From: Asterias amurensis
Lineage: Eukaryota > Echinodermata > Asteroidea > Forcipulatida > Asteriidae
DNA length: 64,000 bases
NCBI RefSeq assembly: GCF_032118995.1
Contig: NC_092648.1
Coordinates: forward strand, 449,001-513,000
Reading direction: 5' to 3'
Position 1 is the stretch's first letter; every line of letters begins with the position of its first letter. Made by a program: the position numbers and the translations under genes. Under the pieces are notes generated by a model. The model made no database searches. It was given only the letters and a program-made list of their open reading frames with translations, and was not told the DNA's origin. This document shows, piece by piece, positions 1 to 10,869 of the stretch.

Positions 1-96
1 ACACACCATTGTCAGATGAAGTCTACCTCTCCAGAAGTAGATCCATGATAGGAATACAGCCAGCTGAGGATTCAACGATGTCTTCTACATCAACAG
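1..96 (+). other. Exon-like block, copy 1 (5' end off window)
   Basis: Contains attgtcagatgaagtctacc and ttcaacgatgtcttctac, ending at a donor-like aacag/gtaaat at 96/97. It is a copy of the blocks at 566-674 and 55053-55160. Reads LSDEVYLS in one frame. Gene identity unknown. Confidence 0.45.
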
Positions 97-179
97 GTAA
101 ATTTATGTAGGATTTCAAACTTTGCATGGTGGAGATAAGATATAGAAGAGTTTGCGGTAACACCATGTAATAACAATCT

Positions 180-265
180 CTAAATGAGTTGGGGTGGTTC
201 TGAAAAGAACCGTTGGGTTAACTCGACGTTTTGATCAGTATGCTGTGATCGTCTTCTGGAGGTAA
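180..265. repeat. Short dispersed repeat
   Basis: Contains ggttctgaaaagaaccgttg and gatcgtcttctgg. A reverse-complement relative lies at 51965-52035. The inner ttctgaaaagaa is self-complementary at its edges. Confidence 0.5.
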
Positions 266-565
266 ATTTATGAAAAGCATCGATTTGAAATGGATCAAGA
301 GATATTGGATAGTTTGATAATAGTATGCTATGAGCATGAGTTCAAGTTGTCTTGTCCCTGGGGTGAGAAATCCCTGTTGCGAAACCACAATGAAATCTCA
401 ATGAAGAGCAGGTTTGGCTGAAATTACAGGAATAATTTCTCTTTGACTCTTCTCGTCAACTAATCCTCCAGCTTCTTTTGTTTTCTTTGTTCAAGCCCCT
501 CATAGACCTGTACAGTAGTTTCCTTTTCACAAAATATTGTATCATATTCTTTATTCCCATTTTAG

Positions 566-674
566 GCCAGCTGCGGAGACACCATTGTCAGATGAAGTCT
601 ACCTCTCCAAAAGAAGATGCGTGATGGGAATACAGCCCAGCTTCAAGATTCAATGATGTCATCTCAATCAACAG
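566..674 (+). other. Exon-like block, copy 2
   Basis: Bounded by an acceptor-like cccattttag and a donor gtaagt. 109 bp similar to 55053-55160. The downstream intron-like sequence (675-860) also matches 265-450, so the left edge is a tandem duplication of about 570 bp. The frame LSDEVYLS is kept but then degenerates. Possibly pseudo-exons of an unidentified gene. Confidence 0.45.
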
Positions 675-869
675 GTAAGTTTATGAAAAAGCATCAATTT
701 GAAATGGATCAAGAGATTTTGGATAGTTTGATAATAATAGGCTTTGAGAATGATTTCAAGTATTTCTTGGTTCTGGACTGAACAATCTCTGCTGTGAAAC
801 CACCATGAAATCTCAATGAAGAACAGGTTTTGGCTGAAATTCAAGGAATTATTTCTCTTTGAAGGGAAT

Positions 870-3235
870 TGCAGTTCTCTTAAAACACCTTTAAAAAAGT
901 CTCCAAACCATTGACTAGCCTCGGTGCCTGACTCAAATATTTGGGGGTTGGGAAAAGGCAACTGAGAGGCAAAGAAATGATTTGTAATCTGATTTCTACT
1001 GTATCAAAAACATCGGCAAGAGTGATTAGTAGAAACAAAAACAGTAGTCAGGAGTGTCGATATGCCTAAAATACGACTATCGCTCAGTTTGTGTAGCACC
1101 GACATTTTCAAGTCCTGCTTTAGTCAACTTTTCTTTGTTCAACCCAAAATGATTACAAACTAACCCAATCAGTTTCACTTGTGGTTTATTAGTTGATAAA
1201 ATAAAGTTTTGTTTGGCTTATTGGTAATTGATGTAATTTATTTATAATTTGAAGGTGTGCCATCTGCAGATGATATCTACCTGTCAATTCTTGAGACCTG
1301 CAAGTGCTCATCAAGTGCCTTCCAACTGAACAGAGGTATATGTAAAATCCCTGTGGATGGTTTTCACTAACATCAAAAAGTGGTCTGTTTTTGCAGCACT
1401 TATACAACATAATATCTCACATGCCACAACATTAATGGGGAAATTATGCGGACACCAGTCCAACCCATTTTGCGTGGCTGGTCCCTACAGATTGATTACA
1501 GATTTAAAAAATAGTAAACATGTTTTTGATTAACACCCCTTCCTTAAAGCATACCGCCTATGGTGAATTATCAAAAGTTGGTTGTATGGTACAGATATGG
1601 ATGTTTTGTAGGATCAGTTTAAGATGGAAATGTTAAATAAAGTATTCACAGTTTTGTGGAACACTAATTATATAGTTTGCAATGAATATTATCGAGATGT
1701 TGCGCTGAAGAACCAGAAAGTTTGCTGAACTTCTCAAGTCTTTCTCAAAAAACCTCAACCAATTTGGGAACTTTTAAAGGATTTTAATCTTGAAGGCTTC
1801 AGGGTTTAGAGGGGAGCAACCAAAAATGGAATTGTAAAATATAGTTAAGGCATTCGAAATATCAAGTAATCTTGAATACTGGTTGATTTCATTTGTAAGA
1901 TTTAAGACTTAAATTAATGATGTAGCGTAAATCCCTGATGCAATCTTACATCTCAGGAATGTTATTGTACAAAGTAAGCTCACCATTTACAAACAAAGCA
2001 CACATTGTGTGTATTTTTAACTCCTGAAGTTGGATATCAATAAGCAATAGACAATCCTTACCAGGATGATTAAATTTATATAAAAATAACAGCACTTTGT
2101 ATGGTGCACTTAATTTATTCCACAAATTTAATTTTAAAGGGGTCACATATTTTGTCAACTGTTAAGGTTTCTTGATGGACAAAGACCAATCATTTGAAAT
2201 GTTAAAACAAAACAAAAATCAACTCAAAAGTTTACACTTTGTGAAAACTACGTCCTTCACAAGCCAGTAGGTCTTGTTTGTGACTGGCCACTGGTAAAAC
2301 CTCGAACTTTGACCCAATGTTAAAGGACGATAATTTTATACTTTATTTTGAAAGTGACAAGGTTCACTGTATTTCTCCATTATTAGAATGCTCTTTATGG
2401 TGACATGGAAATCTCATATTAGTCCCTAGGGGCAAATGTTGACCTTTTCATGGGTGTTACATATTTTTGGTAGTTGCAAATAAAACACTTGAAATGCAAG
2501 TTTTTGTTCAAATACACTAGGATACAAACTTGTTTTCCCTAAATCATGCCATGTTCCAGAAAAATCATACAAAAGTGTAAAAAGCAAAGTCTAAAAAAAA
2601 AACACAGACATCTTTGCTAAACTAGCTTGACATGAACAAATGTTGAGATGAGTGTATTTACTTTTCCAAAACAAATTTAATAAATTTTTTCCTGTAAAAT
2701 GTCTTCATTAAACCTATTGTTTTTAAATAATTTACCTCAAAATCAATAGTCCTATAAACAAATTGTGTCTAAAAAAACCTTAAACTGGAAAAAATTGAAA
2801 ATGCACAAATTATGCCTCAAAATGTTATTAAAGATTTTGGATTTACCTAAAAACGCGCCCAAACAAATGTTGAAGTTTCAAGAAACTTAGTAGTGTCAAT
2901 TACAAATAGAACTTTGTCAAGATAGTGTAGAAATTATCACTCTTAAAATATTTCATGTTATTTTGCTAAAGTAAATTAATATTTGTATTCAAAAATTGTA
3001 TTGTTTGTAATTAATTATTTGGAGTTGTCAAATAAAAAGATTCTATAAAGGTAGCAAAATTCTCTCTCATTTCCTTATTTTATGTGCTATTTTGTACAAG
3101 TAATGTGTTATGATTAGTATTGAAATCAAGACATAAAGCAATAAATTGTCAACTGATGAAAGTTTGAACAATAGGTTTTTTGTTTAAAGACACTATTTGG
3201 ACTAGAGCCAAACAGATTTATAAAGTTCAATGAAA
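870..3235. other. AT-rich stretch, nothing recognised
   Basis: No ORF with similarity, no tandem structure and no element ends were seen. A few short ORFs (for example 1946-2158 minus) look random. Confidence 0.5.
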
Positions 3236-3279
3236 TCATTAAAGTTACTTGCCCTTTGAATTAAATTTTAATCTTTCTA

Positions 3280-3840
3280 CCTTTAATTCATACCTACCTT
3301 AAAATAAACCATTTCATTATTAAAAAGTTCTACCCCTTTAAACTTAATCTGAGAAAATTGATTAGACAACCTTTACTATAAATTTACAACCCTTTAAATA
3401 CCTTTTGCCGGACAGGTTCTTCCATTTACAAAAAGTTATATATGAACGACTTTAAATACATTATTAAAATATATGTACTGTCACTTTAAATCAAGTCCAT
3501 CCAGAGTAGCGCAATAAAGGCCCTTTAATTAATCCCTAAATTTTAAATACACCACACCTTTAAGACCCCAAAAACCCGCACCTTTAAATCATACCTTAAA
3601 ATAAACATTTCAATAAAAAAAGGTTTCACCCCTTTAAACTTAATTTTGGAAAAACAATTAAACAACCTTTACTACAAAATAACCCTTTAAATACATTTTG
3701 CGGGTTCTTAATTTAATGACAAAAAGTAGTACATGACACCTTTAAATACCTTAATAAAATGAGTTTGTAGTACCACTTTAAAGAAATACATGGGTACCTT
3801 TAAATTCCTTTAATAAAATGATCTCGTACTACCACTTTAA
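3280..3840. repeat. Tandem pair rich in CCTTTAAA (about 305 bp apart)
   Basis: taccttaaaataaac, cccctttaaacttaat, acaaccttta and ccctttaaatac recur in the same order from about 3290 and again from about 3593. Confidence 0.7.
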
Positions 3841-4014
3841 ATCAACCCCAACAATGACGTCCCATGAATCGCTACCCCCACCCCCCTAATGAATACACTA
3901 GTCTCCATCTCCATCACCCTAAATTAGCTTGCAGTCCAACCATCTCAATCCACCCCACGCCCCGCATCCCATCATGATTAAAAACTGGCCCAACCCTAAC
4001 CCCATCTCCCCCAT

Positions 4015-4440
4015 AACCTCAAATCACCCAAGTCCTCATCCCAACCAGCTTATTACTCCTACCATCACCTCAATTCCTCATCCCAACCAACCCATTACTC
4101 CTACCGTCACCCAAAGCCCTCATCCCAAACAGTTGAGCCCATCACTCCTACCATCACCCAAAGCCCTCATCCCAAACAGTCGAGCCCATCACTCCTACCA
4201 TCACCCAAAGTCCTTATCCCAACCAGCCCATTACTCCTACCATCACCCCAAGTCCTCATCCTAAACAGTCGAGCCCATCACTCCTACCATCACCCCAAGT
4301 CCTCATCCCAAACAGTCGAGCCCATTACTCCTACCATCACCCAAAGCCCTCATCCCAAACAGTCGAGCCCATCACCACTCCTACCATCACCCAAGCCCTC
4401 ATCCCAAACAGTCAAGCCCATCACCCCAAGCCATCATCCC
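4015..4440. repeat. C/A-rich minisatellite, about 47-bp units
   Basis: Units of the form catcactcctaccatcaccc, then aaagccctcatcccaaacag and tcgagcc, about eight copies of unequal length. Strongly skewed: almost no G on the plus strand. The 111-aa ORF across it is low-complexity. Confidence 0.85.
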
Positions 4441-4727
4441 ATTTCTTCCAGCCCACTGGCTGACTGACTGCCCAGCATCCTCCCAGCCCATCACTCCAAG
4501 CCCGAATCGTAAATCCCAAATCGCCAAGTCCACTCAACAACCTCTCTGGCCCCTCAGCACTTAGAAATTTTACTCCTCCAGCCAAGCTCCAAGGCCCTTG
4601 GGAGGCCCTTGGTCAGCCTTCAGATCAGCTAGAAATCCAAGGGTTGAGCCAGGGAAAATAAATTCTGAAAAAATTTCTAAGTCAGCCATTTTTAACTTCA
4701 TCACTCCAAAAACCGTTAGATTTTTAT

Positions 4728-4930
4728 AACAGCTCAGTAGCACAGCAGTGAGAGAGAGTGCTTACAGAGTGGAAGGTACCCGGTTCAAGCCCTGCACATT
4801 TTTATCAGAATTATAAAAAAAATCTTTTTTTAATGGTAAAAGGGTCCCTGGAGGGATTTGAACCCACCCTGCTCACAGCTCCAGGATTCCTGGGGCTGTG
4901 AGCTAGCCCACTGCGCCACGGCGGCTCTTG
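4728..4930. repeat. Two convergent tRNA-like SINE heads
   Basis: Plus strand: agctcagtagcacagcagtg with ggttcaagccctgc at 4780-4795. Minus strand: gccgtggcgcagtgggctag with gggttcaaatccctcc. Both show A/B-box-like motifs, but their acceptor ends do not pair as in a true tRNA. Confidence 0.55.
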
Positions 4931-5124
4931 AAAAATTTTCTCGGAACTAATATTTAAACCTTAGAATGGTGAGGTCAAAAAGAAAAAAAAAATAGATGAC
5001 CCTTTGAACTTTGACCTTAGCATGAGTCACAAGAAGAAAAATAGAATAAAGACAAGTCAGTTGGGGTACATTAAATAAAGGTTTATTTGTAGAACAAAAA
5101 TAAATAATACAAATATTACCAAAT

Positions 5125-5790
5125 GTGTTTTATGAGTAAAATTATACACCATGAAGACTACATTACGTCTCAAGTAATTTAACATTAGAAAGTTACACCA
5201 TGAAGACTACATTACGTCTCAAGTAATTTAACATTAGAAAGTTACGGAATAAATAATACAAACTATTTATCATAACCTTTTTAACTATAAATTGTTTCAC
5301 TATATTTGTGACCATATGAGTGTGTTTTAAACAACAAGGTTTAGTGCGTCGCAATAAAAGTTTAACGAGTAAAACTATACACCATTAAGACTACATTACG
5401 TCTCAAGTAATTTAACATTAGAAAGTTACGGAATACATAACACAAACTATTTATCATAACCTTTTTAACTATAAATTGTTTCACTATATTTGTGACCATA
5501 TGAGTGTGTTTTAAACAACAAGGTTTAGTGCGTCACAATAAAAGATTAATCTTATTCTGCATGCCAAATTGCTCAAACATAAGTTATTTGTTTTGAAAGT
5601 ACAAGTCTCAAGTAATTTAACATTAGAAAGTTAGGGAGTAAATAATACAAACTATTTATCATAACCTTTTTAACTATAAATTGTTTCACTATATTTGTGA
5701 CCAAATGAGTGTGCTTTAAACAAGTTTTAGTGTGTCACAATAAGAGTTTAATCTTATTCTGCATGCCAAATTGCTCAAACATAAGTTATT
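5125..5790. repeat. Three AT-rich tandem copies (about 200-235 bp)
   Basis: ctcaagtaatttaacattag, aaactatttatcataacctt, gtttcactatatttgtgacc and gtgtgttttaaacaacaagg recur in order. The first copy also carries an internal 62-bp duplication around accatgaagactacattacg. Confidence 0.85.
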
Positions 5791-5799
5791 TGTTTTGCA

Positions 5800-6500
5800 A
5801 GTAATCGTAAAGACTACAAATAAAACAGACTACTTTAACAAGAACTTAAACATTTACAAACTAAATAGTACAAAATATTTAACTGAGTACTAACCAAATT
5901 TGCCCCTTCCGACCCACCCCCTCCCCTTTAGTCTGTCCAACTTGAAATTACTCTGAGTGCATGCAATGCAAGTGGTTTTATACATACCTCAATTTTCAAT
6001 TTAATGTTTAATTCAATATTCAATGTTTAGTTATGCATAGTTTTAAAGCTAGAACATTAGTAGAACATTTCTCAAAGTACAATACAAAAAAAGTTTACTT
6101 AAACTTTAATTCTAAAGTCAAACGTAAAAGTAAAAGCACTGATTAAATATTCACAGATAATCATGTCTTTATTTTATTAACACAGTTCTTGTATTACAAT
6201 ATACCTTACAGAAACGAGGCTGTTTTTTTCGCACGGCTTAATCAATCGATGCGTCGATCCGTACAAACGTGTTTCCGATTTCGGTAGCGCTCATTCATAA
6301 AAACAAACCATATTTCCTATAGTCAGTACTCATAATTTTATGAACTTGTAGTACCTAGTCATAGCCTAATACATGTTTTTATAACCCTTTTAGTTTCATG
6401 TTCTTTTTATTACACTTTTGAATTGTTATTACTGAAGTGATACAAGCATCATAGGATATGTTAAGTTTCATTCAAATAACATTCATACATTTTTTATTCG
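5800..6500. other. AT-rich stretch, nothing recognised
   Basis: No similarity, tandem structure or element ends seen. Confidence 0.4.
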
Positions 6501-6504
6501 TTAC

Positions 6505-7595
6505 ATAATTTAATTTATTCAATGTTAGTAGAAGACACTACCGAACCTTCGTCAAAGAATGTCAGATTTAGAAATATTAAACAAAATTCTCATTAACAAC
6601 AAACTATAATTTGTATTTTTTTTACTAATATAATTAAACAAAAATGTTATTTTATCATGTGGTTAGTTGTTAGTATATTTATTCAAATCATGGAATTTAT
6701 TTCATTTATTTTCGTACATTAGTGGTGAGATTTAAATAAATGTAAACAAATCAATCATAATTATTTGTTTTGGAAGACAGAATCTGTTGTCAACAAAGCC
6801 CCAACTACAAATCATTTTCAGTTGTTTATGTAAGATTAACGTTGTTGCTATTTTTTGTATCATGTCATATAAATATTAATAAATTTATCAATTTGAACAA
6901 TGTCATCATTTTGCAACATGCAGTAAAACAATTATATGAATTCTTAAGGGTTAAAAATTAATTTTTTTTAATATAGAACTTGTTTAAGACTACGCATGTT
7001 TGAATTTAAGAATAAAATATTCATAACAAAATCATTGTAATGTGTTTAAGGTCAAATACATTTTAAATTATTGATTAGTTTTAATTAACTTTCCATTTGT
7101 AATTTTGTTTGTGTTTGTTGGCATTTTTGTATAAAACTTGTATTATGTGTATATTTAAATATATTAAATACATATAATTTTGAAGATTAATTGTGGTCTT
7201 AGTTTACACTCTTGCTTTTTGTTCGTAACGTAATTTAATTTATTTAATGTTAGTAGAAGACACTACCGAACCTTCGTCAAAGAATGTCAGATTTAGAAAT
7301 ATTAAACAAAATTCTAATTAACAACAAATTATAATTTGTATTTTTTTTACTAATATAATTAAACAAACAACATATTACTTTATCATGTGGTTACTTGTTA
7401 GTATATTAATTTTATTCAATCATGGAATTTATTTCATTTATTTTCGTACATTAGTGGTGATATTAAATTATTGATTAGTATTAATTAACCCTTTATTTGT
7501 AATTTTGTAATTTTTGTTATTTAAATATATTAAAAACATATAAATTTTTGAGATTAATTTTGGTGTTAGTTTATACTCTTGCTTTTTGCTAAATT
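6505..7595. repeat. Direct duplication, about 716-bp unit, second copy deleted internally
   Basis: agtagaagacactaccgaac and gtcaaagaatgtcagattta occur at about 6530 and 7250, and aaattattgattagt with cttagtttacactcttgc occur in both copies. The second copy lacks about 340 bp of the first. Confidence 0.8.
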
Positions 7596-7701
7596 TTGTA
7601 ATAAAAAATTACATTTGTCAGCTGAATTATGAAGAAAATACAACAACACATTACAGTGCAATTAAGTCCTTTATACAAACAAGACCTATTGACCAAACAG
7701 A

Positions 7702-7775
7702 TTTTCAACACGCGACAGGTGATATGTCCGCAATATTTTCAACACGCGACAGGTGATAATTCCGCAATATTTTCA
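7702..7775. repeat. 33-bp tandem pair
   Basis: cgcaatattttcaacacgcg acaggtgata-type unit repeated twice, with a third partial. Confidence 0.7.
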
Positions 7776-7903
7776 ACACACAACAATTTTATGCCCACTC
7801 GACTTACGCTCAAACCAGCAGCAACCTCGTTTCTATACCAACAAATTTAACCAGTGAATACTTATTATTGGGTTCGTAAATCAGCCAGCCAAAGGTACTG
7901 TAA

Positions 7904-8098
7904 ACACCCATGATGAAGTTTAACATCACAATTCACAAAAAACAATGCATACAGTTAAACATAAACTTATATTAACACCCATGATAATTTTTAACATCAC
8001 AATTCACAAATAGCAATGCATATAGTTAAACATAAACTTATATTAACACCCATGATAAAGTTTAACAACACAGTTCACAAATACCAATGCATGTAGTT
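7904..8098. repeat. 71-bp tandem repeat, three units
   Basis: Units begin aacacccatgat and contain caatgcat and agttaaacataaacttatat. Confidence 0.85.
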
Positions 8099-8154
8099 AG
8101 TACACCACCGCAAGCATTTTGCTTCTTCAAAATAGTTAATTGATGAACTTTCTT

Positions 8155-8990
8155 TACCTGAGCCTAAGGGAGTTTGACCGTGAAGCAGCACACACCTCCG
8201 CACAAGGCAGAAGCGGCACACACCTCCGCATCAATGCAGAAGTGGCATGCACCTTCGCATGATAAGTGCATTCTCACAATGTCACCATTATAGGAGCTGA
8301 CACTCCCATGATAAGAGACAGACTATAATGGGATACACTGCAAGACATCATACTGGGGTGACACGCCTTCAACGCTGTCGCCTCCCATCGCTAACATTTC
8401 TTTCTGGGGGATTTTTTCAACATAGTAAATTGATGGGCTATCTTTGCTTGAGACTAAGGGAATTTGACAGTGAAGAAGCAGCACGCACCTCTGCACAAGG
8501 CAGAAGCGGCGCACACCTCCGCATCAAAGCAGAAGTGGCATGCACTTTCGCATGATAAGTGCAATCTCACAATGTCACCATTATAGGAGCTGATACTCCC
8601 ATGATAAGAGACAGACTATAATGGGATACACTGCAAGACATCATACTGGGGTGACACGCCCTCAACGCTGTCGCCTCCCATCGCTAACATTTCTTTCTGG
8701 GGGATTTCTTCAACATAGTAAATTGATGGGCTATCTTTGCTTGAGACTAAGGGAATTTGACAGTGAAGAAGCAGCACGCACCTCTGCACAAGGCAGAAGC
8801 GGCGCACACCTCCGCATCAAAGCAGAAGTGGCATGCACTTTCGCATGATAAGTGCAATCTCACAATGTCACCATTATAGGAGCTGATACTCCCATGATAA
8901 GAGACAGACTATAATGGGATACACTGCAAGACATCATGCTGGGGTGACACGCCCTCAACGCTGTCGCCTCCCATCGCTAATGTATTTTTG
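8155..8990. repeat. 293-bp tandem repeat, about 2.8 units
   Basis: Near-identical units with ggcagaagcggc, ctcacaatgtcaccattata and caacgctgtcgcctcccatc. Matching ORFs on both strands recur exactly 293 bp apart. Units 2 and 3 are almost identical, so the expansion is recent. Confidence 0.93.
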
Positions 8991-9239
8991 TTGCTGATAT
9001 TAGGTTAAGGGTTATTCTATTCTGTTCTATTCTATTATGTAGTTAACATTTCTTTCTAGGGGATTTCTTCAACATTGTAAAGTGATAGTCTCCCACTTTT
9101 TTTGTTTCAAATCCTTGTTTGTGACGCACAACATATAATGCAGATATATTCCAGAACTAAACTTGTTTCACATCATAAAACTATTTAAGTAAACCATTAT
9201 ACATAAGTACACCATTGCAAGCATTTTTTGTCATCAGAT

Positions 9240-9640
9240 TTTGCTGATTGTTATCCTGGTTAGCTTAGTTCAACTAGCAGGGCTACCAACGTGCAGGTTC
9301 CAGGATACCAGCCCCACGCGCTTTCTGAGATCGTAAGAGCCAATTGCACCGCCCCTTAAGGGGACGGGTCCGGTCCACTGTCCCAACTTCGGCGCCAGGA
9401 CAGCCTCCCTACTCTTACTAACGCGGTCCCTAGTTGAAAGGACTAGGGACTACTTCCGTTGGTCAACCATTTGTGATAACACCGGCACCATCCTGACAGA
9501 TGAGGAGCCCAAATGCACCTTTAAGATCAACCACCCAGTGGCCCGAGCCGGAAGTAGGACCCCACATGCCACGTGCATGTGTCCAGGTCCCTTTAATCTA
9601 ACTGCCGCACCACAAAGATCGCTAAATTTGCTTGCAAGCG
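9240..9640. other. GC-richer island with hairpins, unidentified
   Basis: Base composition rises against AT-rich neighbours. Hairpins include an 8-bp stem tatcctgg...ccaggata (9250-9306), the palindrome ccccttaagggg (9351-9362) and gtccctagt...actagggac (about 9427-9451). The ends are not defined. It may be a non-coding RNA relic or a mobile-element fragment. Confidence 0.35.
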
Positions 9641-9760
9641 CATTATGCAATTTCGCAATTTATCGCAATTACAAAACGCAAACAAAATCGCGTATGTGCT
9701 TGCTTGCAATGGTGTACTTATTTACAAAGTTAAAATGATAGAACAATGAAAGATACTTAT

Positions 9761-10064
9761 TAAAGGCACTGCACACACTTGGTGATTGTCAAAGACCAGC
9801 ATGCTCAAAATATGCATAAAATAAAAAACTAAGGCTCAATTGGACATTGAATTTGCAAGAGTATAATGAAAGAAAAAACACCCTTGTTGCATTTCTTTGT
9901 GTGCTTTCTGATGCATAATAAATGGCTTCGGTTGAAGTCTTTTATTATCTTGAGTGAGAAAGTTTACTATACTTTCAACAGCTCTCCATGGCTAGTTACA
10001 ATTGCAAAGTAAATTTGTTTGCTCAAAATGATTTGAAATATTTACCAATAGTGTCCAGTGCCTA
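9761..10064. mobile_element. Palindromic MITE-like element
   Basis: Left end ttaaaggcactg with ttggtgattgtcaaagacca, and inverted right end taccaatagtgtccagtgcc. It is a member of the family also at 16275, 30918, 33936, 35926 and 47413. Confidence 0.7.
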
Positions 10065-10111
10065 CACACCTCTACACAAAAGTAACATACCAATAATAGA
10101 AAACATATTTG

Positions 10112-10315
10112 AAAAGGGGAGAGGTTACCAGCACTTACACCCTTAGCCAAGATCCTCAGCATCTGGCCATGAAAACAACACGGAAGAGATCAGCCAAAAC
10201 AAGAATTAAAAGCACAAGAAGTGCATCATCAATTTGTAAACATGTTTAAAAAGGGGAGAGGTTACCAGCACTTACACCCTTAGCCAAGATCCTCAGCATC
10301 TGGCCATGAAAAAAC
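10112..10315. repeat. Direct repeat of about 62 bp
   Basis: aaaaggggagaggttaccag, cacttacacccttagccaag and cagcatctggccatgaaaa occur twice, 137 bp apart. Confidence 0.85.
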
Positions 10316-10388
10316 ATATAATTGATCAACTAAAACAAATAGACGTGTTTTCAGACAACTCATGATGGAAGTGCAGAAGTAGCTCTGT

Positions 10389-10405
10389 GGGGGGGGGGGG
10401 GGGGG
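10389..10405. repeat. G17 tract
   Basis: Uninterrupted run of 17 G. One of several 12-20 nt G or C runs in the window. Confidence 0.95.
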
Positions 10406-10869
10406 AGCTTGCAGTAGACACTGTCACGATGAGCGAAGACAACGAGGAGGTTTATACGAGGTTATGAGTTCAGAGTTACATGCAGGAGCGAGACCATAAT
10501 GAGACGTGTACGTGAGCAACGTTAGCTTGAACACAATATGGTCCTTGTAAAGGCAGCCAGTAATGATTGTTACATCCATGATTGCTTGCAGCTAAGACAT
10601 CTAGACGATAGCAATGTTTTCATACGCGATGCTCTCCTTTACCCCTAGTTTCCTTGATGACATCAGCAGTGGTGATTCCATTCTGCATTTCTTTTCAGGA
10701 AACTGCTCCCCACATCACCGTCTCTGAAAGGTCAAGTTTGAAGACCAAAAATTATGTATAAGGCAACAATTTAATTTGCACATTAATTGCAGGGTTGATT
10801 AAAAAATGTCAGGCCCCCTTATCATATGTGGTGTAAATTTGTATTTTAAGTGTGATAAGATATTTGTTG

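Noticed and set aside
4850..4930. tRNA gene on the minus strand
   Set aside because: A- and B-box-like motifs are present, but the acceptor ends do not match and an inverted ccaggaatcctgg replaces a normal anticodon arm.
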